Part shown: positions 1 to 7,624 of the stretch, piece after piece
Position numbering within the stretch: the stretch's first letter is position 1
How the letters are laid out: each line of letters begins with the position of its first letter
Assembly: GCA_045592225.1 (NCBI GenBank)
Contig: JAZNUH010000126.1
Location: forward strand, 1-21,291
Direction of reading: 5' to 3'
DNA: 21,291 nucleotides
Origin: JAZNUH01 sp045592225
GTDB lineage: Bacteria; Bacillota; Clostridia; UMGS1883; UMGS1540
Made by a program: the position numbers and the translations under genes
Notes under the pieces: model-generated
Seen by the model: the letters and a program-made list of their open reading frames with translations, nothing else
Told to the model about the DNA's origin: nothing
Databases searched by the model: none

Positions 1-1
1 A

Positions 2-1405
2 GTTGACTATGACAGCCGTCTCAAACACATACGCAGTAACGGACTTATTATGGTTGTTGGCGAAAATGATTTTGCGGCATTTTTCTCGTCAAAGGGTGTT
101 CAGCTTACCGACTATGTTTATGACACATATCCCGTTACCGACCCGAAATGGAAAGAAAAAAGATATTATTTTACCACCTCTCTTCGGGATGGCGACGGAA
201 AAAGTGACCTTGTTCCCTTTTCGAGAAATAAAAAATACGGATATATAAATTCATCGGGCATCGAGGTGGTTCCGCCCACCTTCGGCTATGCCGGCGGATT
301 TTATGACGGACTTGCCTCGATAAGCGACGAAGGAACACTTTACGAATACGGCACCTATCAGGGCGGCAAGTACGGTATAATAAACGACAAGGGTGAGGTT
401 TTGGTTCCCTCAAATTCCTTCTGGGTGGCAAGCCATTCCTTTGAAGGCGGTTACGCCTTTCTCTCAAACGGCGGCAACAAAACTCTGGTTGACCAAAGCG
501 GTAATGTTGCAGAGGCGGACAGTATAGGCTATGCAAAAATAAACGCAGAGTATATTGATGTACACGATGCCGAAGGCAGAACAGGTTTTACCGATGCTGA
601 CAGAAACTTTATAATTCCTTTGGGCTATTACGCACGTGCCCAGCGCATAAACAACCACTTTTTCATTGTGGACAATACCATTGTAAATAATAAAAATGAG
701 ATTGTTTACAAAGCACCCGAAGGTGTGAATCTCAATGTTCATTACACAGATTCGGTGGGCAGAAGCTCCTTTGTAAAAATGTCAAAAGAAGCGGAGGACG
801 GCATACCCGGTCACACTCTGCACGGTCTTGTAAGTACAAACGGTGTGGTAATCATTGAACCCATATACGAGCGCGCCTACGATATGGGCGAGGGACTTAT
901 ATACGCGCAGGATTTAAAGCAGAATTATCTTTTTGACTATTACGGCAACCTGCTTTGTGTATTAAACGGTCAGCTTTGCGGACCAAGCCGTGACGGACTT
1001 TTTACCATAAACGATTTTGACACCAAAGAAGCAGGGTTTATGTTAAATCCTCTGCTGCACCCCAAAGTGTATGTTGACCGCAAAAAACTTGAAAGTGATG
1101 TTTATCCCAAAATAGAAAATGACCGCACACTCGTGCCTATGCGTGCAGTTTTTGAAGCCCTGGGGGCAGAGATTATGTGGGATGAGCAAAGCTACACGGT
1201 AACTGCCAAAAAGGGGGATACAACTATAAGTCTCGCCATAGGCAGTAACACCCTTTACAAAAACGGTGAAGAAATTTATGTGGATGTTCCCGCAAAAATA
1301 GAAAATGACCGCACCCTTGTTCCCCTGCGTGTTGTTTCGGAATCGTTAAACTGCAGGGTTGACTGGGATGGCAAAAACAGAATTGTAAATATTGTTACCA
1401 AATAA
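2..1405 (+). CDS. WG-repeat protein with C-terminal copper-amine-oxidase-N (stalk) domain, 5'-truncated by the window
   Basis: The frame is open from base 2 through the first ATG at 50, and the upstream codons read as ordinary protein, so the real start lies outside the window. Counting from the ATG at 50, residues about 60-330 hold degenerate WG/KWG-type repeats, for example KYGYINSSG and KYGIINDKGE, usually a beta-propeller-like or extended surface fold. The last 110 residues are a copper amine oxidase N-terminal-like domain with its two hallmark units, IENDRTLVPMRAVFEALGA and KIENDRTLVPLRVV. Such domains occur in exported cell-wall-associated clostridial proteins and do not themselves make an amine oxidase. 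A signal peptide cannot be judged because the N-terminus is missing. The ligand is unknown. Family assignment is firm; function is not. Confidence 0.85.
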   Translation, partial: VDYDSRLKHIRSNGLIMVVGENDFAAFFSSKGVQLTDYVYDTYPVTDPKWKEKRYYFTTSLRDGDGKSDLVPFSRNKKYGYINSSGIEVVPPTFGYAGGFYDGLASISDEGTLYEYGTYQGGKYGIINDKGEVLVPSNSFWVASHSFEGGYAFLSNGGNKTLVDQSGNVAEADSIGYAKINAEYIDVHDAEGRTGFTDADRNFIIPLGYYARAQRINNHFFIVDNTIVNNKNEIVYKAPEGVNLNVHYTDSVGRSSFVKMSKEAEDGIPGHTLHGLVSTNGVVIIEPIYERAYDMGEGLIYAQDLKQNYLFDYYGNLLCVLNGQLCGPSRDGLFTINDFDTKEAGFMLNPLLHPKVYVDRKKLESDVYPKIENDRTLVPMRAVFEALGAEIMWDEQSYTVTAKKGDTTISLAIGSNTLYKNGEEIYVDVPAKIENDRTLVPLRVVSESLNCRVDWDGKNRIVNIVTK

Positions 1406-1437
1406 TAAAAAGAGAGTTGCAAAGCAACTCTCTTTTT
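1406..1437. terminator. Bidirectional intrinsic terminator between convergent genes
   Basis: A perfect 10-bp stem (1411-1420 with 1424-1433, loop AAA) is flanked by an A-run on the left and a T-run on the right, so it gives a U-tract on both strands. It lies directly after the plus-strand stop (1405) and the minus-strand ATPase stop (1446) and should end both transcripts. Confidence 0.9.
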
Positions 1438-1445
1438 GCTATCCA

Positions 1446-4043
1446 TTATTTTTTAAAAAGCTTTGCTGTTTCCATCACAACAAGAGGAACAAGTATAAGT
1501 CCTAGTCCCAGCAGATACAGCCTCGCAGGGAGAATAGTAAGCTCAAATGCCACTCTTACGGGTGTAAACATTACAAGAGCCACCAGCAGTACCGATATAA
1601 GTGCCGCGCCATTAAGCTTTTTGTTTGAAAACATTCCCAATCTAAAGAGAGAATGTTCACTTCGCATATTGTATGCTTGAACAACCTGTGACAAAGCGAG
1701 CACCATAAAGGCAAGTGTCTGTCCGCCTTCAAGTGTTCCTGTCACCGCTTCACCCACTTTAAAGCCTATAAGTGTCAGCAAGGCAAACATAAAGCCCTGT
1801 AAAACAACTCTCACTCCAAGCCCGTGAGCAAATATCCCCTCATTTTTCGGCTTGGGAGCTTTGTCCATAATGTCATCTTCAACCGCCTCCATACCAAGAG
1901 CAATAGCAGGCAGAGAGTCGGTGACAAGATTTATCCATAAAAGCTGCATTGATAAAAGGGGTGTTTTATGCCATAAAAGCATTGCAGCAAAAACAGTTAT
2001 AACCTCACCTATGTTTGTTCCGAGCAAAAAGCCCACAACCTTTTTGATGTTGGCGTAAATGCCTCTGCCCTCGCGCACAGCATCAACAATGGTTGCAAAG
2101 TTATCATCTGTAAGAGTCATATCTGCCGCACCCTTTGCAACATCCGTTCCTGTAATACCCATGGCACAACCTATGTCTGCCGCCTTCAGTGCAGGTGCAT
2201 CATTAACGCCGTCACCTGTCATTGAAACAACCTGACCGCGTCTTTGCCATGCCTTTACAATACGTATTTTATTTTCAGGAGATACACGCGCATAAACCGA
2301 AATATTTTCAACGCATCGGTCAAGCTCCGAGTCTGACATGGCATCAAGCTGTGTTCCTGTTATAGCCATATCGCCTTCTTTTAAAATTCCAAGCTCTTTT
2401 GCAATTGCCGATGCGGTTACAACGTGGTCTCCGGTAATCATAACCGGTTTTATGCCTGCCCTTCTGCAAGTAGCAACAGCTGCCTTTGCTTCAGGTCTTG
2501 GTGGGTCAATCATACCCACAAGCCCTAAAAATGTAAGCCCGTTTTCAAGTTCCTCGGATGTGGGATTGTCCGGAAGCTCATCTATCTGTTTTACTCCTAT
2601 TGCCAATACACGCAAAGCATTTTCACTCATCTGCTCATTAATATTTTTTGCTTTTTCTATATCTCCCGCAATGCATCTTTCTGCCATAACATCAAAGGCG
2701 CCCTTGACAATAACAATATTTTTACCGTCTATACTGTTTACGGTTGTCATAAGCTTTCTGTCCGAATCAAAGGGGATTTCCGCAAGGCGGGGATATCTTT
2801 TTGCCAGTTCATCGGCGGGCATATTGTTTTTGTGTGCCGCGAGTACAATGGCTGTTTCAGTAGGGTCGCCAATATGCTTTTCCTCATCACCTTCAAATAC
2901 TACTGTGCCATCACAACAAAGCGCGCCCATCCATAAAAGTCTTTTTATCCGGTCGGAGCAATTATCTGTTATATCTTCTATTGACTTTCCGTCACAATAT
3001 CCCTTTACAAGTGTCATTCTGTTCTGGGTGAGAGTACCTGTTTTATCAGAGCATATTATTGATGCACTACCCAGAGTTTCAACCGCGGGCAGTCTGCGTA
3101 TAAGTGCGTTCTTTTTTACCATCCTCTGCACGCCTATGGACAGTACAATGGTAACAATGGCAGGTAAACCCTCGGGAATTGCCGATACTGCCAGCGAAAC
3201 TGATGTCATAAATATTTCCATTACAGGAATTTTATTCGCAACACCTACCACAAAGATTATTGCGCAGGCGGCAAGCGCCACTATTCCAAGATATTTGCCC
3301 AGCTGTGCAAGCTTTTGCTGAAGGGGGGTCTGGGTTTCGCTTTCACTGTCAAGCAGATTTGCAATTCTGCCCATCTCTGTGTCCATTCCTGTTGCGGTTA
3401 CAACGGCGGTTGCTGTTCCGTAGGTAACGCTACAGCCCGAAAAGACCATATTACTGCGGTCACCCAAAGACGCACCCGTCTTTATTTCTGCCGCATAGTC
3501 CTTTTCTGCGGGCACAGATTCTCCCGTCAGCGCCGACTCCTCACTCTTAAGACTTACGCTGTGCAAAAGACGTGCATCTGCCGGAATAAAATCCCCGGCT
3601 TCAAGACGAATAATATCTCCCGGCACAAGCTCTGCCGCGTCAATTATCTCCTCCTTGCCGTCTCTTATAACTCTTGCATGAGGGGCAGACATATTCCGCA
3701 GTGCATCCAGCGCCTTTTCCGCCTTGCTTTCCTGCATTACTCCCATAACCGCATTAAGTACAACAATGAACAATATAAGAACAGGCTCAAAAAACTCTTT
3801 GGGATTATTATCTACACAGGCTATGGCAAACGAAATCACCGCTGCCGCTATAAGTATAAGAATCATAACATCCTTAAACTGTTCAAAAAAGCGCTGAAGA
3901 TTTGTTTTCTTTTTCTTTTGTGAGAGCTTGTTGGCGCCATATTTTTCAGCGAGCTCCGCCACCCTTTCACCATTAAGTCCCTGCACAGGGTCAGCTGACA
4001 ACGTTGTTAAAACTTCTTCTTTTGTTTTGTCATAAAATTGCAT
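1446..4043 (-). CDS. P-type (P2A-like) cation-transporting ATPase, probable Ca2+/Mn2+ exporter
   Basis: This 865-residue membrane pump has every core P-type motif: TGES (173-176) in the actuator domain, DKTGT (333-337) with phosphorylated Asp333, the KGAFD nucleotide-binding motif (448-452) and TGDGVNDAP (609-617). PEGLP (290-294) in M4, N677/E680 in M5 and NLVTD (705-709) in M6 match the Ca2+ ligands of SERCA-type pumps, so Ca2+ or Mn2+ export fits best. Length and the N-terminal cation-ATPase domain are normal for the family. The start has a good AAGGTGGAG site 8 nt upstream. The gene has its own promoter and a yybP-ykoY aptamer in its leader, which points to Mn2+ homeostasis. That substrate is inferred from the regulation; the family itself is certain. 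Confidence 0.95.
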   Translation of the reverse strand: MQFYDKTKEEVLTTLSADPVQGLNGERVAELAEKYGANKLSQKKKKTNLQRFFEQFKDVMILILIAAAVISFAIACVDNNPKEFFEPVLILFIVVLNAVMGVMQESKAEKALDALRNMSAPHARVIRDGKEEIIDAAELVPGDIIRLEAGDFIPADARLLHSVSLKSEESALTGESVPAEKDYAAEIKTGASLGDRSNMVFSGCSVTYGTATAVVTATGMDTEMGRIANLLDSESETQTPLQQKLAQLGKYLGIVALAACAIIFVVGVANKIPVMEIFMTSVSLAVSAIPEGLPAIVTIVLSIGVQRMVKKNALIRRLPAVETLGSASIICSDKTGTLTQNRMTLVKGYCDGKSIEDITDNCSDRIKRLLWMGALCCDGTVVFEGDEEKHIGDPTETAIVLAAHKNNMPADELAKRYPRLAEIPFDSDRKLMTTVNSIDGKNIVIVKGAFDVMAERCIAGDIEKAKNINEQMSENALRVLAIGVKQIDELPDNPTSEELENGLTFLGLVGMIDPPRPEAKAAVATCRRAGIKPVMITGDHVVTASAIAKELGILKEGDMAITGTQLDAMSDSELDRCVENISVYARVSPENKIRIVKAWQRRGQVVSMTGDGVNDAPALKAADIGCAMGITGTDVAKGAADMTLTDDNFATIVDAVREGRGIYANIKKVVGFLLGTNIGEVITVFAAMLLWHKTPLLSMQLLWINLVTDSLPAIALGMEAVEDDIMDKAPKPKNEGIFAHGLGVRVVLQGFMFALLTLIGFKVGEAVTGTLEGGQTLAFMVLALSQVVQAYNMRSEHSLFRLGMFSNKKLNGAALISVLLVALVMFTPVRVAFELTILPARLYLLGLGLILVPLVVMETAKLFKK

Positions 4044-4139
4044 TAAAACTCCACCTTTCCTGACCGCGTCTTTTTATTTTTATATAAATTTAAAAAATTT
4101 ATGCCTGCTTCACCTCCCATTTTCCGTTGCTGTGGTAAG

Positions 4140-4183
4140 AAAAAAAGACGCGACATATCCGCCCACAGCAGATAAGTCTCGTC
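4140..4183 (-). terminator. Riboswitch-controlled intrinsic terminator in the ATPase leader
   Basis: On the minus strand a 16-position stem (4183-4168 with 4162-4147, two mismatches, 5-nt loop) is followed by seven U residues (4146-4140). Its 5' arm contains CGAGACTTATC, which is also the 3' closing strand of the aptamer. Aptamer closure and terminator formation therefore exclude each other, predicting read-through when ligand stabilises the aptamer. Confidence 0.85.
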
Positions 4184-4270
4184 ATTTCATATGAAGCCAG
4201 GCAAACCAATAGTTTAACCAAGATTGTTGACTTTCATCGCACCACAAGGTGCCGACTACTCCCTTATTTG
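4171..4270 (-). promoter_or_regulatory. yybP-ykoY family (Mn2+-sensing) riboswitch aptamer
   Basis: Read on the minus strand the leader contains the family's invariant blocks: ATAAGGGAGTAG near the 5' end and ACGAGACTTATC near the 3' end, closed by ATAAG:CTTAT pairing (4267-4263 with 4176-4172). Between them lie GTCAAC and TTTGCCTGGC and a small GCACC/GGTGC hairpin. yybP-ykoY aptamers are known to bind Mn2+ and to control metal exporters, including P-type ATPases, in Firmicutes. Assignment is by motif recall and manual pairing; a covariance-model search would settle it. Confidence 0.9.
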
Positions 4271-4275
4271 TTTTT

Positions 4276-4304
4276 ATTTTAGCATACTGAAAAAAATTTT
4301 TCAA
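4276..4304 (-). promoter_or_regulatory. Sigma-A promoter of the riboswitch-ATPase transcript
   Basis: TTGAAA (4304-4299), 17-nt spacer, TAAAAT (4281-4276). Each hexamer matches consensus at 5 of 6 positions, and the predicted start falls at the 5' edge of the aptamer. Confidence 0.7.
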
Positions 4305-4324
4305 GTACTATTCCAATTTTTATT

Positions 4325-4355
4325 AAGGGCATCCGAAGCCTGTCCGGATGCCCTT
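4325..4355 (-). terminator. Probable terminator downstream of ilvE
   Basis: A perfect 11-bp GC-rich stem (4325-4335 with 4345-4355) with a 9-nt loop begins 10 nt after the ilvE stop. The U-tract on the minus strand is poor (UUAAUAAAAAUU), while the plus strand has the better T-run, so termination efficiency is uncertain. Confidence 0.6.
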
Positions 4356-4365
4356 TGTGTTTTTC

Positions 4366-5433
4366 TTATTTTACATCAAGTGTCCAGCCGAAGGTGTCTT
4401 CTACAACACCATTCTGAATGCCTGTAATTGTATCATACAGCTTCTGGCTTACTTCACCGATTGCGTTGCCGTTAATTTCCATAATGTCATCCTTATATCT
4501 GAGTTTACCAACGGGAGAAATAACTGCCGCTGTACCTGTGCCGAAGCATTCTTCAAGCTTGCCTGTGTTCTGCGCTTCAATAAGCTCGTCAACAGAAACC
4601 TTTCTTTCTTCTACTGTAAGGCCCCAGCTCTTGCATACGTTAATAACAGAATCACGTGTGATACCGGGAAGAATACTGCCGTTGAGCATAGGTGTAACAA
4701 TTTTGCCGTCTATTTTAAAGAAGATGTTCATAGCGCCAACTTCTTCAATATACTTTCTTTCAACACCATCAAGCCAGAGTACCTGAGAATATCCGTCATC
4801 ATGAGCCTTAACCTGTGCTGCAAGGCTTGCTGCGTAGTTTCCGCCGGTTTTCGCAAAGCCCATACCGCCACGTACCGCTCTTACATAATCATCTTCAATC
4901 CAGATACCAACAGGAGCAAGACCGCTTTCATAGTAAGCACCGCTGGGAGAGAGGATGATAATGAACATATATGTCTTTGAAGGAGCAACTCCTAAAAATT
5001 CGTCTGTCGCAATAATAAAGGGACGAATATAGAGGGATGTGCCGGGCTGTGTGGGAATCCAGTCCTCGTCAACCTTTACAATAGCATTAACTGCTGCTAC
5101 AAAATCTTCTTCAGGCAGCTGGGGAATGCAAAGACGCTTGTTTGTGGCGTTTGTTCTTTTAGCATTCATATCGGGACGGAAAAGTCTTGCCTTGCCGTCT
5201 GCACCCTTGTAAGCCTTAAGACCTTCAAACATTTCCTGACCATAGTGGAAAACCATTGCGGAAGGGTCAAGAGTAAGCTTTTCGTAAGGAACTATGCGTG
5301 CATCATGCCAGCCCTTACCTTCTGTGTAATCCATAATAAACATATGGTCGGTAAAAATTTTACCAAAGCCAAGCTTCTGTCCGCTTTCGGGCTTAGCCTT
5401 GGGGTTAGTGGTTTTAGTAATTTTTATTTCCAT
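4366..5433 (-). CDS. ilvE: Branched-chain amino acid aminotransferase
   Basis: This 355-residue fold-type IV PLP enzyme exchanges the amino group between glutamate and the 2-oxo acids of leucine, isoleucine and valine in the cytoplasm. The PLP lysine is expected at K195 in AKTGGNYAAS, the signature of the eukaryotic/Bacillus-like BCAT group. YIRPF (135-139), EVGAMN (231-236), GSILPGITR (252-260) and GTGTAAV (298-304) are further conserved family segments. Length fits the roughly 350-residue subgroup rather than the shorter E. coli IlvE type. The start is supported by AAGGGG 8-13 nt upstream. It is a single-gene unit; no other ilv or leu gene is nearby and I see no T-box or leader peptide. No clear promoter was found in the short A/T-rich upstream gap. 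Confidence 0.95.
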   Translation of the reverse strand: MEIKITKTTNPKAKPESGQKLGFGKIFTDHMFIMDYTEGKGWHDARIVPYEKLTLDPSAMVFHYGQEMFEGLKAYKGADGKARLFRPDMNAKRTNATNKRLCIPQLPEEDFVAAVNAIVKVDEDWIPTQPGTSLYIRPFIIATDEFLGVAPSKTYMFIIILSPSGAYYESGLAPVGIWIEDDYVRAVRGGMGFAKTGGNYAASLAAQVKAHDDGYSQVLWLDGVERKYIEEVGAMNIFFKIDGKIVTPMLNGSILPGITRDSVINVCKSWGLTVEERKVSVDELIEAQNTGKLEECFGTGTAAVISPVGKLRYKDDIMEINGNAIGEVSQKLYDTITGIQNGVVEDTFGWTLDVK

Positions 5434-5527
5434 TATGTATTTCCCCTTTCAGTTTATCTTCTTACTATTATGCACCTTTTTGGGCAAAAAATCCAGCCTT
5501 TTTTTGAAAAAAGTTTATTTTTTCCGT

Positions 5528-5563
5528 AACAAACCTCTGTCAGAGTACCGACAGAGGTTTGTT
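5528..5563 (-). terminator. Terminator-like hairpin downstream of the NlpC/P60 gene
   Basis: A perfect 14-bp inverted repeat (5528-5541 with 5550-5563, 8-nt loop) starts 16 nt after the stop. On the minus strand the 3' arm ends in GGTTTGTT but no long U-run follows, so it may be a weak terminator or an mRNA 3' end stabiliser. Confidence 0.6.
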
Positions 5564-5579
5564 TTGTCATTTTGCTTTG

Positions 5580-6215
5580 TTATCTGATTACTCTTCTCGC
5601 ACAGTAAAGATCTCTTGTCATAGGGTCAATGCTTACTGTTCTGCCTGTCTGGGGTGCGTGAATGTACTGGTTGTTGCCAACATAAATTCCAACATGGCCG
5701 CCGCCTCTGAAGAATACCAGATCTCCGGGCATAAGGTCTGCCGCACTTACCGAAACTCCAACACCCATCTGTGAATAGGATGTTCTGGGAAGTGATACAC
5801 CCATCTGTCTGTATACATAGGATACAAATCCGCTGCAGTCAAAACCCGAGGGGGTGCTGCCGCCGTATACATAAGGAACACCTATAAAGTTTTTTGCATA
5901 TTCCACAACATCGCGTCCACACGCGCCGAGTGAGCGGGAGGTGGGTGTGCTTTCTCTTGTAAAGGTTATGTAACTGCCGTATACATATCCTACACCGCCG
6001 CCGAAATTAATTTTGTACCATGAGCCTTCCGATGCGGTAACCTCAACACTGTCTCCACTATGAAGTGTTCCGATTACAGGGGCGGTTGTAGAGGGCGCTT
6101 GTCTTATGTTAAGAGCACTTGCTGTTACACAGCCTGTATCAGCCGATACAGTAAGTGCAAATAAAAATACGAAAATAGTTGTACAAAGCAAAATCTTTGC
6201 TGCTTTTTTCAGCAT
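5580..6215 (-). CDS. Secreted SH3b-NlpC/P60 peptidoglycan hydrolase
   Basis: This 211-residue protein has an N-terminal signal peptide (KK, hydrophobic core, likely cleavage after VSA at 25), a bacterial SH3 domain (about 28-86, with ALNIRQAPSTTAPVIGTL) and a C-terminal NlpC/P60 domain (about 103-209). The catalytic triad is visible: C127 in FDCSGF, H174 in GGGHVGIY and H186 in IHAPQTG. The family cleaves gamma-D-glutamyl-diamino acid bonds in peptidoglycan stems, and the SH3b domain probably binds wall peptide. ATG at 6215 is chosen over the in-frame TTG at 6221 because the GGAG site (6226-6223) is 7 nt from the ATG but only 1 nt from the TTG. Its promoter matches consensus perfectly. Confidence 0.93.
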   Translation of the reverse strand: MLKKAAKILLCTTIFVFLFALTVSADTGCVTASALNIRQAPSTTAPVIGTLHSGDSVEVTASEGSWYKINFGGGVGYVYGSYITFTRESTPTSRSLGACGRDVVEYAKNFIGVPYVYGGSTPSGFDCSGFVSYVYRQMGVSLPRTSYSQMGVGVSVSAADLMPGDLVFFRGGGHVGIYVGNNQYIHAPQTGRTVSIDPMTRDLYCARRVIR

Positions 6216-6222
6216 AATCAAT

Positions 6223-6226
6223 CTCC
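6223..6226 (-). promoter_or_regulatory. RBS that fixes the NlpC/P60 start at 6215
   Basis: GGAG on the minus strand, 7 nt before ATG 6215. It abuts the alternative TTG at 6221, which it could not serve. Confidence 0.75.
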
Positions 6227-6257
6227 AATCTCAAAGAATTTTCAGCTTGCAATATAA

Positions 6258-6286
6258 ATTATACAACATTTTTCATGTTTTGTCAA
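6258..6286 (-). promoter_or_regulatory. Consensus sigma-A promoter of the NlpC/P60 gene
   Basis: TTGACA (6286-6281), exactly 17 nt, TATAAT (6263-6258): a perfect match to consensus, about 45 nt upstream of the start codon. Confidence 0.88.
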
Positions 6287-6331
6287 ACTTTTTTAACAAT
6301 TTCTTAAATTATTACGAAACAAATTAGAAAC

Positions 6332-6376
6332 AAATTCGCCCGAAAGCCTTGATTTTTCGGGCTTGCGGGCGAATTT
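6332..6376 (-). terminator. Intrinsic terminator of the AI-2E family gene
   Basis: A long hairpin: an 11-bp outer stem (6332-6342 with 6366-6376) continues through one mismatch into a 5-bp AAGCC/GGCTT inner stem. On the minus strand it is followed by a T-rich stretch (TTTGTTTCTAATTT). It lies 28 nt after the stop at 6405. Confidence 0.75.
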
Positions 6377-6404
6377 TCCGTTTATTAAATTTAACAATTA
6401 AAAA

Positions 6405-7529
6405 TTAATTTACGCTCATTTTTTGCTCGCGTTTTTCTACATCATCACGTAGCAGACGGTAAAGTGCTGCTGCAATTGGTACACCAAAAAGCATACCGGG
6501 GATGCCGCAAATTCCGCCGCCAATGGTAATTGCCGACAGAACCCATATTGCCGACAGTCCGAGCGTGTTGCCTACAACCTTCGGATAAATAAGATTTCCT
6601 TCCACCTGCTGCAATATAACCAGAAATACTAAAAAGATAACCGACTGGAGGGGCGAAACCGTTAAAATCATAATTGCACCTATTACTGCGCCTATATATG
6701 CACCTGCCACAGGAATAATTGCGGTAAATCCCACCAATGTACCAATCATTGCGGCATAGGGCAGACGAAGTAATGTCATTCCCAGAGCACAAAGAACACC
6801 CAACACAACCGCCTCAACACACTGACCCACAATAAAACGGCGGAAACAGTCATTGAGCACGGACAGAACATACATAAATTTCTTTTTGTGGTCGGGGCGC
6901 ATATAGTTTTTCATAAGTCGCTTACACTGCGTGGTAAGATGCTCCTTGTCAAGAAGAAGGTAAACAGCAAAAATAATACTTATAAACGCCGTTATAATTC
7001 CGCTCACCACCGATGTAAGCGCCGATACAATGGTATTTACCGTACCGCCCAGACCGCTTGTCACCCAGGAAATAAGCTTTTGCAGATATTCCTGCCAGTT
7101 TATTTCCGAGAGTGTTTTGATTACCTCTTTTGGTATATGGTGTGTAATCAGTTCGCTTTTCAAAAGGTATTCTATGGCGGGCGGAATTTCCGATATTAAA
7201 AATTTAACACAGGAAACAAGTTCAGGAATTACAAGCCTTGAAATAAAGGCTATTATGCCGCACAGAGTCAGAATTGCTGCTGTAATACAAACAGGTCTTC
7301 TGCTTTTATACACCGCCTTTTTGCCCGAAAGCCTGGGTAGGTAGTGCCTTTCGTAAAAGGACATTAGTATATTAAGTATATACGCTACAACAAAACCTAT
7401 TATGACAGGTGTAACAGCGGCTAAAAGCACTCCAAGAAATGCTACTCCCGCATCAAAGTAATGTATTATAAAAAATGTAATCAATGCACAAATGCTTACG
7501 CGTATGCAATTTTTCCATGTTATGTTCAT
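6405..7529 (-). CDS. AI-2E family transporter (PF01594-type permease)
   Basis: This polytopic membrane protein of 374 residues has about seven to eight hydrophobic helices: a pair at about 12-56, one at 80-100, one at 163-193 and a cluster from about 236 to 357. The family-typical segments are in the C-terminal half: GFTAIIPVAGAYIGAV (267-282), QQVEGNLIYPKVVG (307-320) and GLSAIWVL (324-331). Members have been linked to autoinducer-2 export (TqsA) or Na+/H+ antiport; many are unassigned, so no substrate is claimed. ATG 7529 is preferred to the in-frame GTG at 7544: GGAAG sits 8 nt before the ATG, while the GTG has no ribosome binding site. It is a single-gene unit with its own promoter. Confidence 0.9.
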   Translation of the reverse strand: MNITWKNCIRVSICALITFFIIHYFDAGVAFLGVLLAAVTPVIIGFVVAYILNILMSFYERHYLPRLSGKKAVYKSRRPVCITAAILTLCGIIAFISRLVIPELVSCVKFLISEIPPAIEYLLKSELITHHIPKEVIKTLSEINWQEYLQKLISWVTSGLGGTVNTIVSALTSVVSGIITAFISIIFAVYLLLDKEHLTTQCKRLMKNYMRPDHKKKFMYVLSVLNDCFRRFIVGQCVEAVVLGVLCALGMTLLRLPYAAMIGTLVGFTAIIPVAGAYIGAVIGAIMILTVSPLQSVIFLVFLVILQQVEGNLIYPKVVGNTLGLSAIWVLSAITIGGGICGIPGMLFGVPIAAALYRLLRDDVEKREQKMSVN

Positions 7530-7537
7530 TTTCTTCA

Positions 7538-7542
7538 CTTCC
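7538..7542 (-). promoter_or_regulatory. RBS that favours start 7529 of the AI-2E gene
   Basis: GGAAG on the minus strand with an 8-nt spacer to ATG 7529. It lies inside the reading frame if GTG 7544 is used as the start, arguing for the shorter protein. Confidence 0.6.
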
Positions 7543-7561
7543 ACTGTATTTTTATATCTAT

Positions 7562-7590
7562 ATTATAATACTCTGCGCAGGAAATATCAA
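7562..7590 (-). promoter_or_regulatory. Sigma-A promoter of the AI-2E family gene
   Basis: TTGATA (7590-7585), 17-nt spacer, TATAAT (7567-7562). The -35 box lies just beyond the U-tract of the preceding terminator. Confidence 0.8.
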
Positions 7591-7595
7591 GAAAA

Positions 7596-7623
7596 ACAAA
7601 AATCCGCATAAGCGGATTTTTGT
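7596..7623 (-). terminator. Intrinsic terminator of the SSB-like gene
   Basis: A perfect 12-bp stem (7596-7607 with 7612-7623, ATAA loop) begins one base after the stop codon at 7625. On the minus strand a T-rich tract (TTTTTGTTTTTC) spans the end of the stem and beyond. Confidence 0.88.
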
Positions 7624-7624
7624 T

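Noticed and set aside
2338..3321. 327-codon open frame on the plus strand
   Set aside because: It lies antisense inside the P-type ATPase, whose motifs are all intact; no RBS or recognisable protein. It is a codon-bias shadow.
5434..5527. Promoter for ilvE
   Set aside because: Only a weak CATAAT with no convincing -35 at proper spacing was found, so none is annotated.
6219..6221. TTG as start of the NlpC/P60 gene
   Set aside because: The GGAG site would be one base away; ATG 6215 has correct spacing.
7542..7544. GTG as start of the AI-2E gene
   Set aside because: No ribosome binding site upstream; the GGAAG that serves ATG 7529 would fall within the frame.
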